A stretch of 35,847 nt of DNA, from contig DVMP01000156.1 of the NCBI GenBank assembly GCA_018714925.1, positions 1 through 35,847 on the forward strand, read 5' to 3'. The notes beneath the pieces are model-generated. The model ran no database searches. It saw only the letters and a list, made by a program, of their open reading frames with translations, and was not told where the DNA came from. Each line of letters opens with the position of its first letter. Position 1 is the first letter of the stretch. Positions 1 through 8,065 of this stretch are shown here, piece by piece. The DNA comes from Candidatus Allocopromorpha excrementigallinarum (GTDB lineage Bacteria > Bacillota > Clostridia > Peptostreptococcales > Anaerovoracaceae). The position numbers and the translations under genes were made by a program.

Positions 1-181
1 CCATAACCGGTTTTCTCTCTGTATAAAGGTGCGCCATTATGGCAGTCTCATATCCCATCACCGAATCGAGAAGCTCCATGGTTCTCTGGGCGAAGGTAAA
101 GTCCACCTTGTCGTCAAACTGCAGCTTAAGGAGCTCTCTCTGAAACCTGATTACATTTATTAAAGCTTCATTGTCAAGCAC
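1..181 (-). CDS. N-terminal part of a probable transcriptional regulator (partial)
   Basis: The reading frame starts at GTG (181-179) and runs off the left edge, giving about 60 residues that begin V-L-D-N-E-A-L. An AGGTGG ribosome site lies just upstream. The visible part is helical and polar with no signal peptide. It resembles the N-terminus of the LuxR-type regulators with a sensory N-domain found in Clostridia, but the DNA-binding domain lies outside the window, so this is inference. The gene is divergent from the alcohol/aldehyde dehydrogenase operon and shares its 245-bp intergenic region, which would suit a dedicated regulator of that operon. Confidence 0.5.
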   Translation of the reverse strand, partial: MLDNEALINVIRFQRELLKLQFDDKVDFTFAQRTMELLDSVMGYETAIMAHLYTERKPVM

Positions 182-315
182 ATGACCACCTCTTTTCTTT
201 TTTGCGGACTACATCATTAATGTTACCAAATGAAAAAATATAATACAATACGGTGACGGAAAAATCTTATACCACAAAATAGTAAATTACATTAAAGTTT
301 AACCCGATATTATTA

Positions 316-344
316 TTTACATAAATTTGTGAAAATTATAAAAT
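316..344 (+). promoter_or_regulatory. Candidate promoter of the alcohol/aldehyde dehydrogenase operon
   Basis: TTTACA at 316-321 and TAAAAT at 339-344 are separated by 17 bp, in an AT-rich stretch about 80 bp ahead of the first gene. The spacer contains AAATTTGTGAAAATT, which differs from the CodY consensus (AATTTTCWGAAAATT) at two positions. AT-rich sequence can produce such matches by chance. Confidence 0.4.
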
Positions 345-426
345 TAATGTTGTGAAATTCCTGTCAGTGTTTTTGCTATATGAACTTGTAAATAAAACTT
401 CAAAGAAAAGGAGGCGCAAATAAATA

Positions 427-1599
427 ATGAGTGTTGTGAATTTTGGACAGGCCTGCCCTGTTGTGTTTGGAAGCGGAGCCCTTGAGGCTCTCCCCGAAAA
501 GGCCAGGAACCTTGGCATGAGCAAGGTTCTCCTGGTAACTGAGGCGGAGCTCATAAGCCTCGGTATTTCTTCGCGGGCAAAGGATGTTCTAGAATCAAAC
601 GGCATAAAGGTGGTTCTCTTTGATAAGGTAACCGCTGATCCAAAGGATGCTTTAATAAATGAAGGCGCGGATTTTCTCGCCTCTGTCCCTGATATTGACG
701 GAATCATCGGCTGCGGCGGAGGAAGCAGCATGGACTCCGCCAAGTGTATAGCAATGGTTAACGCCAACGGCGGAGTTATTTCAGATTACTATTACACTAA
801 TTTTAAAAAGGTTGAAAGAGGTCTGCCTGTAATACTCATACCCACAACCTCAGGCACAGGAAGCGAGACAAGCGCCTGGACTGTGGTTACAGATTCTGAG
901 ACAGGACTGAAAAACAATACATCTCTTTTCCCTGCCGATCTGGCTTTGGTGGATCCCGCTCTCACCTATACCCTTCCCGCGGGGCAGACCAGCTCCACAG
1001 GACTTGACACGCTGGCTCACGGGTTTTCAGCCATAACCGCCGACCCTTCGGATAATCCCTATATCAGACTCATGGGCTGTGAGGTTATAAAGCTGGTCTT
1101 TGAAAACCTCCCTGCCGCGGTCAATGAGCCTTCCAACAGGGATGCCAGAGAAAAAATGTCGCTCGCCGCCTGCTACGGAGGCATGATTCTCTCAGACGGT
1201 CTCGCCCTTCAGTTTGATCACTCCTTCGGCGAGGTCTTCGGAGCCAAATACCACAGGCCTCACGGCCTCTGCTGCGCATGGGGACTTCCGGGAGCCGTGG
1301 CTATGACGGCAAAATATGATCCTGAAAAAACCCGGCTTATCGCGCCTTATATGGGCGTCTGCCTTTCGGGAAATGAATCCGAAGAAGAGACAATAAAGCT
1401 TATGACCGACCGTATAGTACAGCTTATGAGAGACTGCCGCTGTCAGACTCTGAAGGAGGCCGGCTACACTCTTGATGACTGTCTTTCCCTCGCCGGCAAT
1501 ATAATGAGCAGCGGACAGTACGGAGCCTTCCCAAAGAAAAACATGAGCAGGGAAGAGGTGGAATACTATCTTAAGCTGACATATGAAGCATACCAGTAA
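427..1599 (+). CDS. Iron-containing alcohol dehydrogenase (group III), NAD(P)-dependent
   Basis: A 390-residue cytoplasmic oxidoreductase interconverting an alcohol and an aldehyde or ketone with NAD(P). It has the nucleotide-binding GGGSSMD motif near residue 97, PTTSGTGSE near residue 139, and a full set of metal ligands: D194, H198, H265 and H279 (within D-T-L-A-H and H-R-P-H-G). Length and motif order are normal for the family. The ATG at 427 follows an AGGAGG with a rather long 12-nt spacer, and a TAA just upstream rules out extension. The aldehyde dehydrogenase begins 14 nt after its stop, so the pair probably processes one substrate alcohol to aldehyde to acid. The substrate cannot be named from sequence. 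Confidence 0.9.
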   Translation: MSVVNFGQACPVVFGSGALEALPEKARNLGMSKVLLVTEAELISLGISSRAKDVLESNGIKVVLFDKVTADPKDALINEGADFLASVPDIDGIIGCGGGSSMDSAKCIAMVNANGGVISDYYYTNFKKVERGLPVILIPTTSGTGSETSAWTVVTDSETGLKNNTSLFPADLALVDPALTYTLPAGQTSSTGLDTLAHGFSAITADPSDNPYIRLMGCEVIKLVFENLPAAVNEPSNRDAREKMSLAACYGGMILSDGLALQFDHSFGEVFGAKYHRPHGLCCAWGLPGAVAMTAKYDPEKTRLIAPYMGVCLSGNESEEETIKLMTDRIVQLMRDCRCQTLKEAGYTLDDCLSLAGNIMSSGQYGAFPKKNMSREEVEYYLKLTYEAYQ

Positions 1600-1613
1600 A
1601 AGGAGGCAGATTT

Positions 1614-3056
1614 ATGGAAATAAAAAAAGTGGAATACAGACCGCTGTTTATTAACGGCAAATGGGTAGAACCGAAATCAGGCATGAAAAAGGATGTTATA
1701 TGTCCTGCCACAGGCCAGGTAATCGGTCAGTACGCTCTAGCGGGAGAGGAAGACGTTGCGGATGCCATTGAGGCCGCTCAGAAGGCTTACGATGACTTCT
1801 GGCGCGGAACTACTCCGGCAGAGCGATCATCCCTTCTTCTGAAGCTGGCAGAGGTAAGCGATGATCATGTAGAGGAACTGGCTTATCTCGAATCAATTGA
1901 CGCGGGAAAGCCTATCTCCGTAGCCCGTGGAGAGGCTGCCTTTTTCAGTGAAATCCTCAGATATTTCGCCGGCATATGCCGAATGCCTGAAGGTCAGTCC
2001 GCCCAGGAATACAATCCCGGAGTTATGAGCCTTATCAGAAGGGAACCGCTTGGAGTAACTGCCGGAATCACTCCATGGAACTATCCTTACGATATTCTCG
2101 GCTGGAAGCTGGGACCGGCTCTCGGAGCGGGAAACACTTCGGTAATAAAGCCTGCTTCCGATACTCCTCTGACTACTCTTTACTTCGCGGAAATTACAAA
2201 GGACATACTTCCGCCGGGAGTGCTCAACGTTGTTACAGGCTCGGGAGGCGTTGTTGGAGAAGCCATCTGCTCAAATCCCCATGTGAAGCTTATTTCCATG
2301 ACAGGCAGCAATGAAACGGGAAAGCACATAGCGCAGGTCGCCGGAAAGCAGCTTAAAAGAGTTCACCTTGAGCTGGGAGGAAAGGCCCCTGTAGTCGTTT
2401 TCAAGGATGCGGACCTTGACGCCCTCCAGGAAACTCTCCGTGATATCTCCTTCAGGAACGCCGGCCAGAACTGCGGACACGCCTGCCGCGTCATAGCTGA
2501 GGCAGGCATATATGAGGAAGTGGTTGAGCGAATGGTTAAAATCGCTCAGTCCCTGAAGGTGGGAGATATCACCGATCCTTCAACTGAAATGGGTCCTCTC
2601 ATCAGCGAGTCTCACAGACAGGCTGTAGACGGCTTTGTTAAGAGAGCTGTTTCCGCGGGAGCTGCTATAAGAACGGGAGGAGAATCCATAGAAGGCAGCG
2701 GCTTTTATTACAGGCCTACCATTATAACCGACTGTAATCAAAAGGATGAGATCATCCAGGAGGAGGTATTCGGTCCTGTTGTCACTGTTCAGAGGTTTAC
2801 CACTGAAGAAGAGGCCCTTTACATGGCCAATGATGTTTCCTACGGCCTCAGCGGCTCAGTATGGACCTCTGATGTAAAGAGAGCCATGAACTTCGCGTGC
2901 GGCCTTGAGTACGGCACTGTAGGAGTGAACTCCCATTCCTATCAGGCTCTTGAAATGCCTTGGGGAGGCTTTAAGGACAGCGGCACAGGCGCCGACATGT
3001 CCCCTTACTCCATAGAGGAATACACTAAAATAAAGCATATCGCCATTACGCTATAA
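1614..3056 (+). CDS. NAD(P)-dependent aldehyde dehydrogenase, aminobutyraldehyde/betaine-aldehyde dehydrogenase-like
   Basis: This 480-residue ALDH-superfamily enzyme oxidises an aldehyde to its acid. Visible active-site features are P-W-N-Y-P near residue 155 (oxyanion Asn), I-K-P-A-S near 178 (cofactor Lys), L-E-L-G-G-K near 253 (general-base Glu) and the nucleophile C287 in Q-N-C-G-H. The sequence, including its C-terminal D-M-S-x-Y-x-x-E-x-Y-T segment, resembles gamma-aminobutyraldehyde dehydrogenase (PatD) and betaine-aldehyde dehydrogenase subfamilies, which suggests but does not prove an amino-aldehyde substrate. AAGGAGG lies 7 nt before the ATG. It is the second gene of a two-gene operon that ends at the hairpin at 3144-3183. 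Confidence 0.88.
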   Translation: MEIKKVEYRPLFINGKWVEPKSGMKKDVICPATGQVIGQYALAGEEDVADAIEAAQKAYDDFWRGTTPAERSSLLLKLAEVSDDHVEELAYLESIDAGKPISVARGEAAFFSEILRYFAGICRMPEGQSAQEYNPGVMSLIRREPLGVTAGITPWNYPYDILGWKLGPALGAGNTSVIKPASDTPLTTLYFAEITKDILPPGVLNVVTGSGGVVGEAICSNPHVKLISMTGSNETGKHIAQVAGKQLKRVHLELGGKAPVVVFKDADLDALQETLRDISFRNAGQNCGHACRVIAEAGIYEEVVERMVKIAQSLKVGDITDPSTEMGPLISESHRQAVDGFVKRAVSAGAAIRTGGESIEGSGFYYRPTIITDCNQKDEIIQEEVFGPVVTVQRFTTEEEALYMANDVSYGLSGSVWTSDVKRAMNFACGLEYGTVGVNSHSYQALEMPWGGFKDSGTGADMSPYSIEEYTKIKHIAITL

Positions 3057-3143
3057 GCCCTGATCTTATTGACATTTACAAACTCCTTAAAAATCAAAGG
3101 CATCCCCATTAATCCAATGCCGGATAAGAATATTTTTATGCAG

Positions 3144-3183
3144 AGGTACGGTGTAACTCAGTAAAATGGATTACACCGTACCT
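3144..3183. terminator. Perfect 13-bp stem between convergent genes; probable bidirectional terminator
   Basis: AGGTACGGTGTAA (3144-3156) and its exact complement (3171-3183) flank a 14-nt loop, between the end of the aldehyde dehydrogenase on the plus strand and the end of the esterase remnant on the minus strand. There is no long T-run on either side, so intrinsic termination would be weak. Confidence 0.6.
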
Positions 3184-3194
3184 TAAATCTGATT

Positions 3195-4241
3195 TTATTC
3201 CTGCATCTGCCGTTCCCAGAAGGATACGGCGTGATCTATCCATCCTTCAGCAGGGGTTCCTTCTCCCAGTCCAAAGCCATGAGGCAGCCCGTCAAAGACT
3301 TCAATCTCGGCATCTGTACCGTTTTCCTGAATGCGCCGCACCCGCCTCTCCATAGTCCGGTAGGAGGCGATACCGTCGCCGGTGCCTACGCAGCAGTATG
3401 TCGGCGGTTCATTCCCGGTTACTTCAGACATGCCGGTGTACTGCATAACAACTGCTGCCGGGCGGGGATATACACCCTCGCCAAAGGTCTCTGTCCCGTA
3501 AGTGCCAAGCCAGGCAGCCATCCTCGCGCCTGCGGAGCCTCCCTAAAGAGAATAACCGGTCATGTCAATGTCCAGTGTATCGGCATTCTCATAGAGGAAC
3601 GCAATGGCACGGGCAAGATCCTCACAGGCAGTATCCGCTCCCGGCCGGTAAATCAGGGCAAATGCATTATACCCTTTCTTTGACAGCTCCAGGGCATGGG
3701 GAAAACTGTCCTGCATTGCCCCCACATATACGAATCCGCCTCCTGCGCTGCAGACAGCGGTCTTACCTCCCGGCTCTCCCCGAAAGAAGAACAGACCGGT
3801 GTTCTCCTTATCCGGATCGGCTGCCTTTTCTTCCTCCGTGTAAATATCATAAAACACCCGGCTGCCCGCCGCAGCCTGTTCGCCCAGATAATTGACAATT
3901 TCAACCGTTTTATCCGGATTGACATAGTTGTACCAGGTCAGAAGATCACCTGCGTCTTCCAGCGTAAGGCCATCGCTGATGCTCCGGTCAACCGGAAACA
4001 TCAGCCTCCCGTAGTCTTCGAACACCGGATTTTGGATAACCTCCCGCACTTTCGTGCCGCGGCTGACTGCGGTAAAAGTCTTCGGCTCCTTGTCTGATTC
4101 TGCCTGAGCCCTATGGCTGTCATTTCCGGAGGAGGATTGCGCCGTCGTGGATATATCCCTTCCGCATCCGCTTAAAACACAAATTAAAATAAAAAACGAA
4201 AGCATCGTGCATATCATTTTCAATGGATTGGATCCTCTCAT
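3195..4241 (-). pseudogene. Lipoprotein alpha/beta-hydrolase (acetyl-esterase-like), interrupted by an in-frame amber codon
   Basis: Two track ORFs (3543-4241 and 3195-3521) are one reading frame split by a single TAG at 3545-3543. Reading through gives about 348 residues: a signal peptide with lipobox L-S-G-C (C26), a Ser/Thr-rich linker, then an alpha/beta-hydrolase with the nucleophile elbow G-G-S-A-G-A-R-M and a C-terminal D-G-L-P-H-G-F catalytic-His region. The stop falls three codons before the nucleophile Ser, at a position where homologues as I recall them carry Trp (TGG to TAG is one base). The first fragment therefore lacks the nucleophile and the second lacks the export signal. TAG is an ordinary stop in neighbouring genes (leuB, iorA), so general recoding is unlikely. 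The start codon overlaps the stop of the upstream esterase as ATGA, indicating translational coupling. Confidence 0.8.
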
Positions 4242-5236
4242 TGCGATGATGTCTCCTCTCTGAAGAAATCCTGCAAAGCATAGTATATATACCGCTCGCA
4301 GGCATCAATGTCGTGCCTTCCGCCCCGGATAACGGCGTAGTGAAGATTCTCCGGAGTAAAGGCGCTGCGTGTAAACATCTCCTGTATCTGGCTGTCCGTC
4401 TGATCCCAGATAGGGTCATCTGTTCCGATGCCCTGATAAATACGGAAATCGCCTTCCCCATAACCGCCTTCGGAAAGTATATTCTCCAGGTAGTCCACTG
4501 TTTCCACCGGATAATACCTGCCTCCGTAGGTCCCCATAATCCAGCAGTCGCCGCTCATGGGCAGGAAGTATTGTATGTAATCCAGGTTATAAATAAATTG
4601 ATACCAGGTTGTAACCGCTCCCAGGGAAAACCCGCCAAAAGCCCGATGCTCTCTCGACGCCTGAAAGGCCTCCGGCGTAGCGGCCTCCGCATAGGTATGG
4701 TAACGGCTTTCGATGTAAGGCATCAGGTTTTCCCGCAGATCATTGTGAAATACAGACAGCTCCTCCACTGATCTGGAAAAGCTCTGGGACTGGTTCCTGG
4801 CATCAAAGGTGGCGCAGACCACGATCAGAGGCGGGATGTCCCCCTTTTCAATCATGTGGTCCAGCATGGGGACGATCCCGCTGCGGGAAGCATCAAAGAA
4901 ATCTCCCGCTGTCATGGTCCAGCCGTGCATCAAATAGAGGATATCATATCGCGTATCCTGATCTGTCTCATCGTAACCATAGGGCAGATAGACATAGGCA
5001 GTCTTTTGAATAGCGGGCTGTGAAGCCTCCGTATAGTCCCGGCTGTCATAGGTAACCTCTATTACCTGTCCGCCATGACGGGAGGCGGTAAAATATTCCT
5101 CCGGCACCGGGCCGATATACTCTGTCTGCTCCTGTTCTGTATTCTCAGTTTCCTGTGTCTGTCTCTCCTGACCGCAGCCTGCCATACAGAAAACAAGCAG
5201 TAACATAAGAGGAAAAATCAGAATATTTCTCTTCAT
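4238..5236 (-). CDS. Secreted lipoprotein esterase, feruloyl/acetyl-esterase (CE1/EstD) type
   Basis: A 332-residue alpha/beta-hydrolase exported and lipid-anchored at the membrane surface: signal peptide with lipobox M-A-G-C (C21), then a Q/E/T-rich linker of about 25 residues. The catalytic domain shows the oxyanion L-M-H-G-W (H104-G105), the nucleophile G-F-S-L-G (S204) and the catalytic His in G-G-R-H-D (H308). The family (putative esterase, Pfam Esterase) includes enzymes removing feruloyl or acetyl groups from xylan side chains; the precise substrate is inference. The stop overlaps the next gene's start by 4 nt. The aldo/keto reductase ends 52 bp upstream on the same strand. Codon choice (many ATC and CGC) appears to differ from the ATA/AGA-rich core genes. 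Confidence 0.82.
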   Translation of the reverse strand: MKRNILIFPLMLLLVFCMAGCGQERQTQETENTEQEQTEYIGPVPEEYFTASRHGGQVIEVTYDSRDYTEASQPAIQKTAYVYLPYGYDETDQDTRYDILYLMHGWTMTAGDFFDASRSGIVPMLDHMIEKGDIPPLIVVCATFDARNQSQSFSRSVEELSVFHNDLRENLMPYIESRYHTYAEAATPEAFQASREHRAFGGFSLGAVTTWYQFIYNLDYIQYFLPMSGDCWIMGTYGGRYYPVETVDYLENILSEGGYGEGDFRIYQGIGTDDPIWDQTDSQIQEMFTRSAFTPENLHYAVIRGGRHDIDACERYIYYALQDFFREETSSQ

Positions 5237-5288
5237 AGAGCACCTCCCTTCAGTAAAGAATAAACGCCTGAACCTCTGTCAGCGGCTG

Positions 5289-6155
5289 TTACTCATGGAT
5301 ATTCATACCGCAGAGCGCCTTAACAAAGCCGGGATCATCATGGTTTACGATTTCGCTGTGACCAAGATCCTTGGAAGCGATCCTCTCCATTTCCTCATCA
5401 GTCAGCCGGAAATCCCAGATGTCGATATTCTGCTCCATTCGCTCCACATGGACCGATTTTGGAATGATAGAAACGCCGCGCTGGGCATTCCAGCGGAGCG
5501 CCACCTGAGCCGCGCTCTTTCCGTACTTTTTACCGATCTCAGTCAGCTCCGGATCGGTGAAAATACCGTGCTTCCCTTCGGCCAGCGGTCCCCAGGCCTG
5601 AGGCACCACACCGTAAGCTCTCATGTTTTCAACAGCTTTTTCCTGGACAAAGAAAGGATGCAGCTCCACCTGGTTGACAGCCGGGATGATTTCCACATTT
5701 TCGCAGAGGTTGGCCAGAATTGCCGGATAGAAGTTGGCCACTCCAATGGCCTTCGTCAATCCATCCCTGTATGCCTTCTCAATCCCGCGGTACGCCGCAA
5801 AGTAATCTCCCATAGGCTGATGAAGCAGCACAAGATCCACATAGTCCATATTAAGCTTTTTCAGGGAAGCCTTCACCGCCTCATAAGCCGTCTCCTCTGT
5901 TTTCTGATCCTGTACCCATACCTTGGTGGTGATAAACAGCTCTTCTCTTGTTGTCAGGCCGTCCGCGATGGCGCGGGCAACACCCTTGCCCAGAGCTTCT
6001 TCATTCATGTAGGCAGCCGCTGTATCCAGCAGACGATAGCCGGTCTTAACGGCGTCATAGACCACCTGCTCACATTGAGCGGGGTCGGGAATCTGAAATA
6101 CGCCAAATCCCTCCAGCGGCATCCTTGCACCTGTGTTCAATGTTATGAATTCCAT
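5289..6155 (-). CDS. Aldo/keto reductase (2,5-didehydrogluconate-reductase-like group)
   Basis: A 288-residue cytoplasmic NADPH-dependent carbonyl reductase. The full catalytic tetrad is visible: D44 and Y49 in L-D-T-A-A-A-Y, K78 in T-T-K-V-W, and H112 in L-L-H-Q-P. The cofactor-binding I-I-P-K-S segment lies in the C-terminal part. Length and order are standard for the short prokaryotic AKR group that includes 2,5-diketo-gluconate and methylglyoxal reductases; the substrate is unknown. AGGAGGTAAGCTT precedes the ATG. It follows the EFR1 remnant on the same strand, and LysR, EFR1-type and aldo/keto reductase genes are often neighbours in Clostridia. Confidence 0.88.
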   Translation of the reverse strand: MEFITLNTGARMPLEGFGVFQIPDPAQCEQVVYDAVKTGYRLLDTAAAYMNEEALGKGVARAIADGLTTREELFITTKVWVQDQKTEETAYEAVKASLKKLNMDYVDLVLLHQPMGDYFAAYRGIEKAYRDGLTKAIGVANFYPAILANLCENVEIIPAVNQVELHPFFVQEKAVENMRAYGVVPQAWGPLAEGKHGIFTDPELTEIGKKYGKSAAQVALRWNAQRGVSIIPKSVHVERMEQNIDIWDFRLTDEEMERIASKDLGHSEIVNHDDPGFVKALCGMNIHE

Positions 6156-6236
6156 AAGCTTACCTCCTCTTTTTTAATTATCGTTTCGTTGATTTCTATT
6201 GCAAATCATGGCTGCCGGCCTCGGCGGCCATGAGCT

Positions 6237-6792
6237 TTACCGGCTTTTACTTACGGCATCGTTTTCCCACTGATTATTTGCTTCCACAATCTCACAAAGG
6301 CTGATATTCTCGTTTCGGTATCTGGCGTTGGGGTTTTTCTCCGGGATTTTCAAACGAATCGCCATCATCGGACAGGAATGGATACAGGCCATACAGCTGA
6401 TACAGCCATCACTGTTCCGGATACTCCTTTGTCCATCCAAATGAAAACATTTTTTCGGACAGACCCTCGCGCATATCCCGCAGCCGATACATTCCTCCGT
6501 AATCTCATAAAGGTCATGGCCGGCCAGGGGACCCATCCGGGCGATACAGTCCAGAAACGCCCTGTGCACATTCCGGTTATTTTCTGTGACCGGGGAAAAA
6601 TAGACTTTCTTCTGGTCAATGTCTGACCGGATGCGGCATTTCATGGCCGAATATGGGACACACGATACCGATTCTGTCTGCGGTATATATCTTTTTTCGG
6701 TCATGGACTGCCTGTGCAATGCTTATTCTGTTATCATCCATCTGCTTTGCTGCATACAGACTGTTTCCCGTTGCGGTAAAATAGAATATCAT
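6237..6792 (-). pseudogene. EFR1-type flavodoxin-ferredoxin remnant with internal deletion and frameshift
   Basis: From ATG at 6792, after a GGGAG ribosome site, a frame not listed in the track encodes 58 residues beginning M-I-F-Y-F-T-A-T-G-N-S and ending in stop TGA at 6618-6616. This is the FMN-binding start of the EFR1 family. The ferredoxin end lies in another frame (the track's 160-aa ORF): I-T-E-E-C-I-G-C-G-I-C followed by C-I-S-C-M-A-C, two 4Fe-4S cysteine sets. The first roughly 35 residues of that track ORF are only the out-of-frame reading of the flavodoxin start. Full-length EFR1 proteins are about 250 residues, so roughly 100 residues of flavodoxin fold are missing between the two parts. 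The ferredoxin half could still be made from an internal start, but the intact electron carrier cannot. Confidence 0.82.
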
Positions 6793-6834
6793 TTTATCTC
6801 CCGCTCCCTTTCATCCTGAGCCTCTAACCGTTAA

Positions 6835-6863
6835 TTGAAAATTCGGCATCAATCTGCTATAAT
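6835..6863 (+). promoter_or_regulatory. Promoter of the LysR-type regulator gene
   Basis: TTGAAA at 6835-6840 and a perfect TATAAT at 6858-6863 with a 17-bp spacer, about 125 bp ahead of the regulator start. It lies in the divergent region shared with the EFR1/aldo-keto reductase genes, the usual place for LysR binding. Confidence 0.65.
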
Positions 6864-6988
6864 CAGTTTTAATAGTATAAGGCTATGTTTCTTGCTGTTC
6901 TAACTTGATTATAAAAGCTTTAGGCGAAAAGTACACTGCCAATAGAGAATACTGCTATCAGTTTTATTTATACCGGGAGATGAATTAT

Positions 6989-7828
6989 ATGGTTGAGCTT
7001 TACCAATTACGCCAATTTGCGGCATTTGCAAGCGCCGGAACACTTCTGGAGGCTGCGGAGGCTTTGCATCTTTCCCAGCCCGCGCTGAGCAGAAACATGA
7101 AAAAGCTTGAGGATGAGCTGGGGATTTCTCTGTTTATCCGCAGAAAAAACAGACTCGAATTAAATGAAAACGGGAAATATGTATTAACCCTTGTCAGGGA
7201 ATTGCTCGCGGATGCAGATGCTCTTGTTGAAAAGGCACAGAACTACGACCGAAAAAATCGGACGATTTCTTTTGGAGTCTGTTCACCGGCGCCCGGCTGG
7301 TTAATTTCACCGCTGCTCGGAAGCCTGTATCCCAGCAAAATGCTTCAGACAGAAACCGCGGAAGAAAAGGTGCTTTTATCCGGCCTTGAAAAGGGAACCT
7401 ATCAGTTAATTGCTCTTTCACACATGCCGGAAGGCGAACAGTACCATGCAAAAGTATGCGGCAGAGAATCTCTGATGTTTGCCTTACCGAAGGGCCATCG
7501 CTTTGCCCGGCGAAAAAGCCTTTCCTTTGCGGAAATGGACGGGGAAAATATGATTTTAATGAACGATATAGGCTTTTGGGATTTTGTCCGCACCGAGAAA
7601 ATGCCCAACTCACGCTTCTTAACGCAAAGCGACCGTTTCAGCTTCAGTGAACTGGTGCGTTCTTCCTCTTTGCCGTCTTTTACCACGGATCTGGCAAAAA
7701 AGTATTTTGAAACAGAAGACCTTCGGGTTGAAGTGCCTGTCTCTGACCCGGAAGCAAGTGTAACCTACTGTCTCATATGTTTAAAAAGCTCCCTGAAGGA
7801 ATTCCGCGCGTTATTTTCCGCCCTTTGA
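6989..7828 (+). CDS. LysR-family transcriptional regulator
   Basis: 279 residues from the ATG at 6989, chosen over the longer track start because GGGAG sits 9 nt upstream and LysR proteins usually begin just before E-L-Y-Q-L-R-Q-F. The N-terminal winged helix-turn-helix (residues about 4-62) includes L-H-L-S-Q-P-A-L-S-R, and the rest is the effector-binding domain. It is divergent from the EFR1-remnant/aldo-keto reductase/esterase genes and probably regulates them in response to a small molecule not known from sequence. No damage is seen, unlike two of the genes it faces. Confidence 0.88.
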   Translation: MVELYQLRQFAAFASAGTLLEAAEALHLSQPALSRNMKKLEDELGISLFIRRKNRLELNENGKYVLTLVRELLADADALVEKAQNYDRKNRTISFGVCSPAPGWLISPLLGSLYPSKMLQTETAEEKVLLSGLEKGTYQLIALSHMPEGEQYHAKVCGRESLMFALPKGHRFARRKSLSFAEMDGENMILMNDIGFWDFVRTEKMPNSRFLTQSDRFSFSELVRSSSLPSFTTDLAKKYFETEDLRVEVPVSDPEASVTYCLICLKSSLKEFRALFSAL

Positions 7829-8065
7829 CTAACAGCTTTTCAGCCGCTTTGCCCCGCAGCGGAAGCCGTACTGCGCACTGCGCGGGGAATTATCAGGAGC
7901 GTGAATGTGCCGTTTTATTTTCGCCACAGAAAAAGACAGCGTAAAAAGCATTTCTGTCTTCTTCGCTGTCCTTTCGCCTCCGCAACGCCCATAAGCTGTA
8001 TTCAATGTTGATTTCAGATTACCGCCATATGCGGCGTCAGCATTCAGGCTGCCCTTTATTTCCCT
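7829..8065. other. Intergenic stretch between LysR and Rrf2 genes with two weak hairpins
   Basis: No gene is supported here. CCCCGC (7852-7857) can pair with GCGGGG (7882-7887), and GACAGCG (7935-7941) with CGCTGTC (7964-7970). Neither is followed by a convincing T-run, so they are at best weak terminators for the convergent LysR and Rrf2 genes. Confidence 0.35.

Noticed and set aside
336-767. 143-aa minus-strand ORF over the first alcohol dehydrogenase
   Set aside because: Shadow frame; the plus-strand enzyme has all metal ligands.
3543-3545. Amber codon read as pyrrolysine or general UAG recoding
   Set aside because: leuB and iorA end in TAG with no sensible extension, so TAG is a normal stop here; a simple nonsense mutation is the plainer reading.
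5295-6233. 312-aa plus-strand ORF
   Set aside because: Complement of the aldo/keto reductase, whose catalytic tetrad is complete on the other strand.
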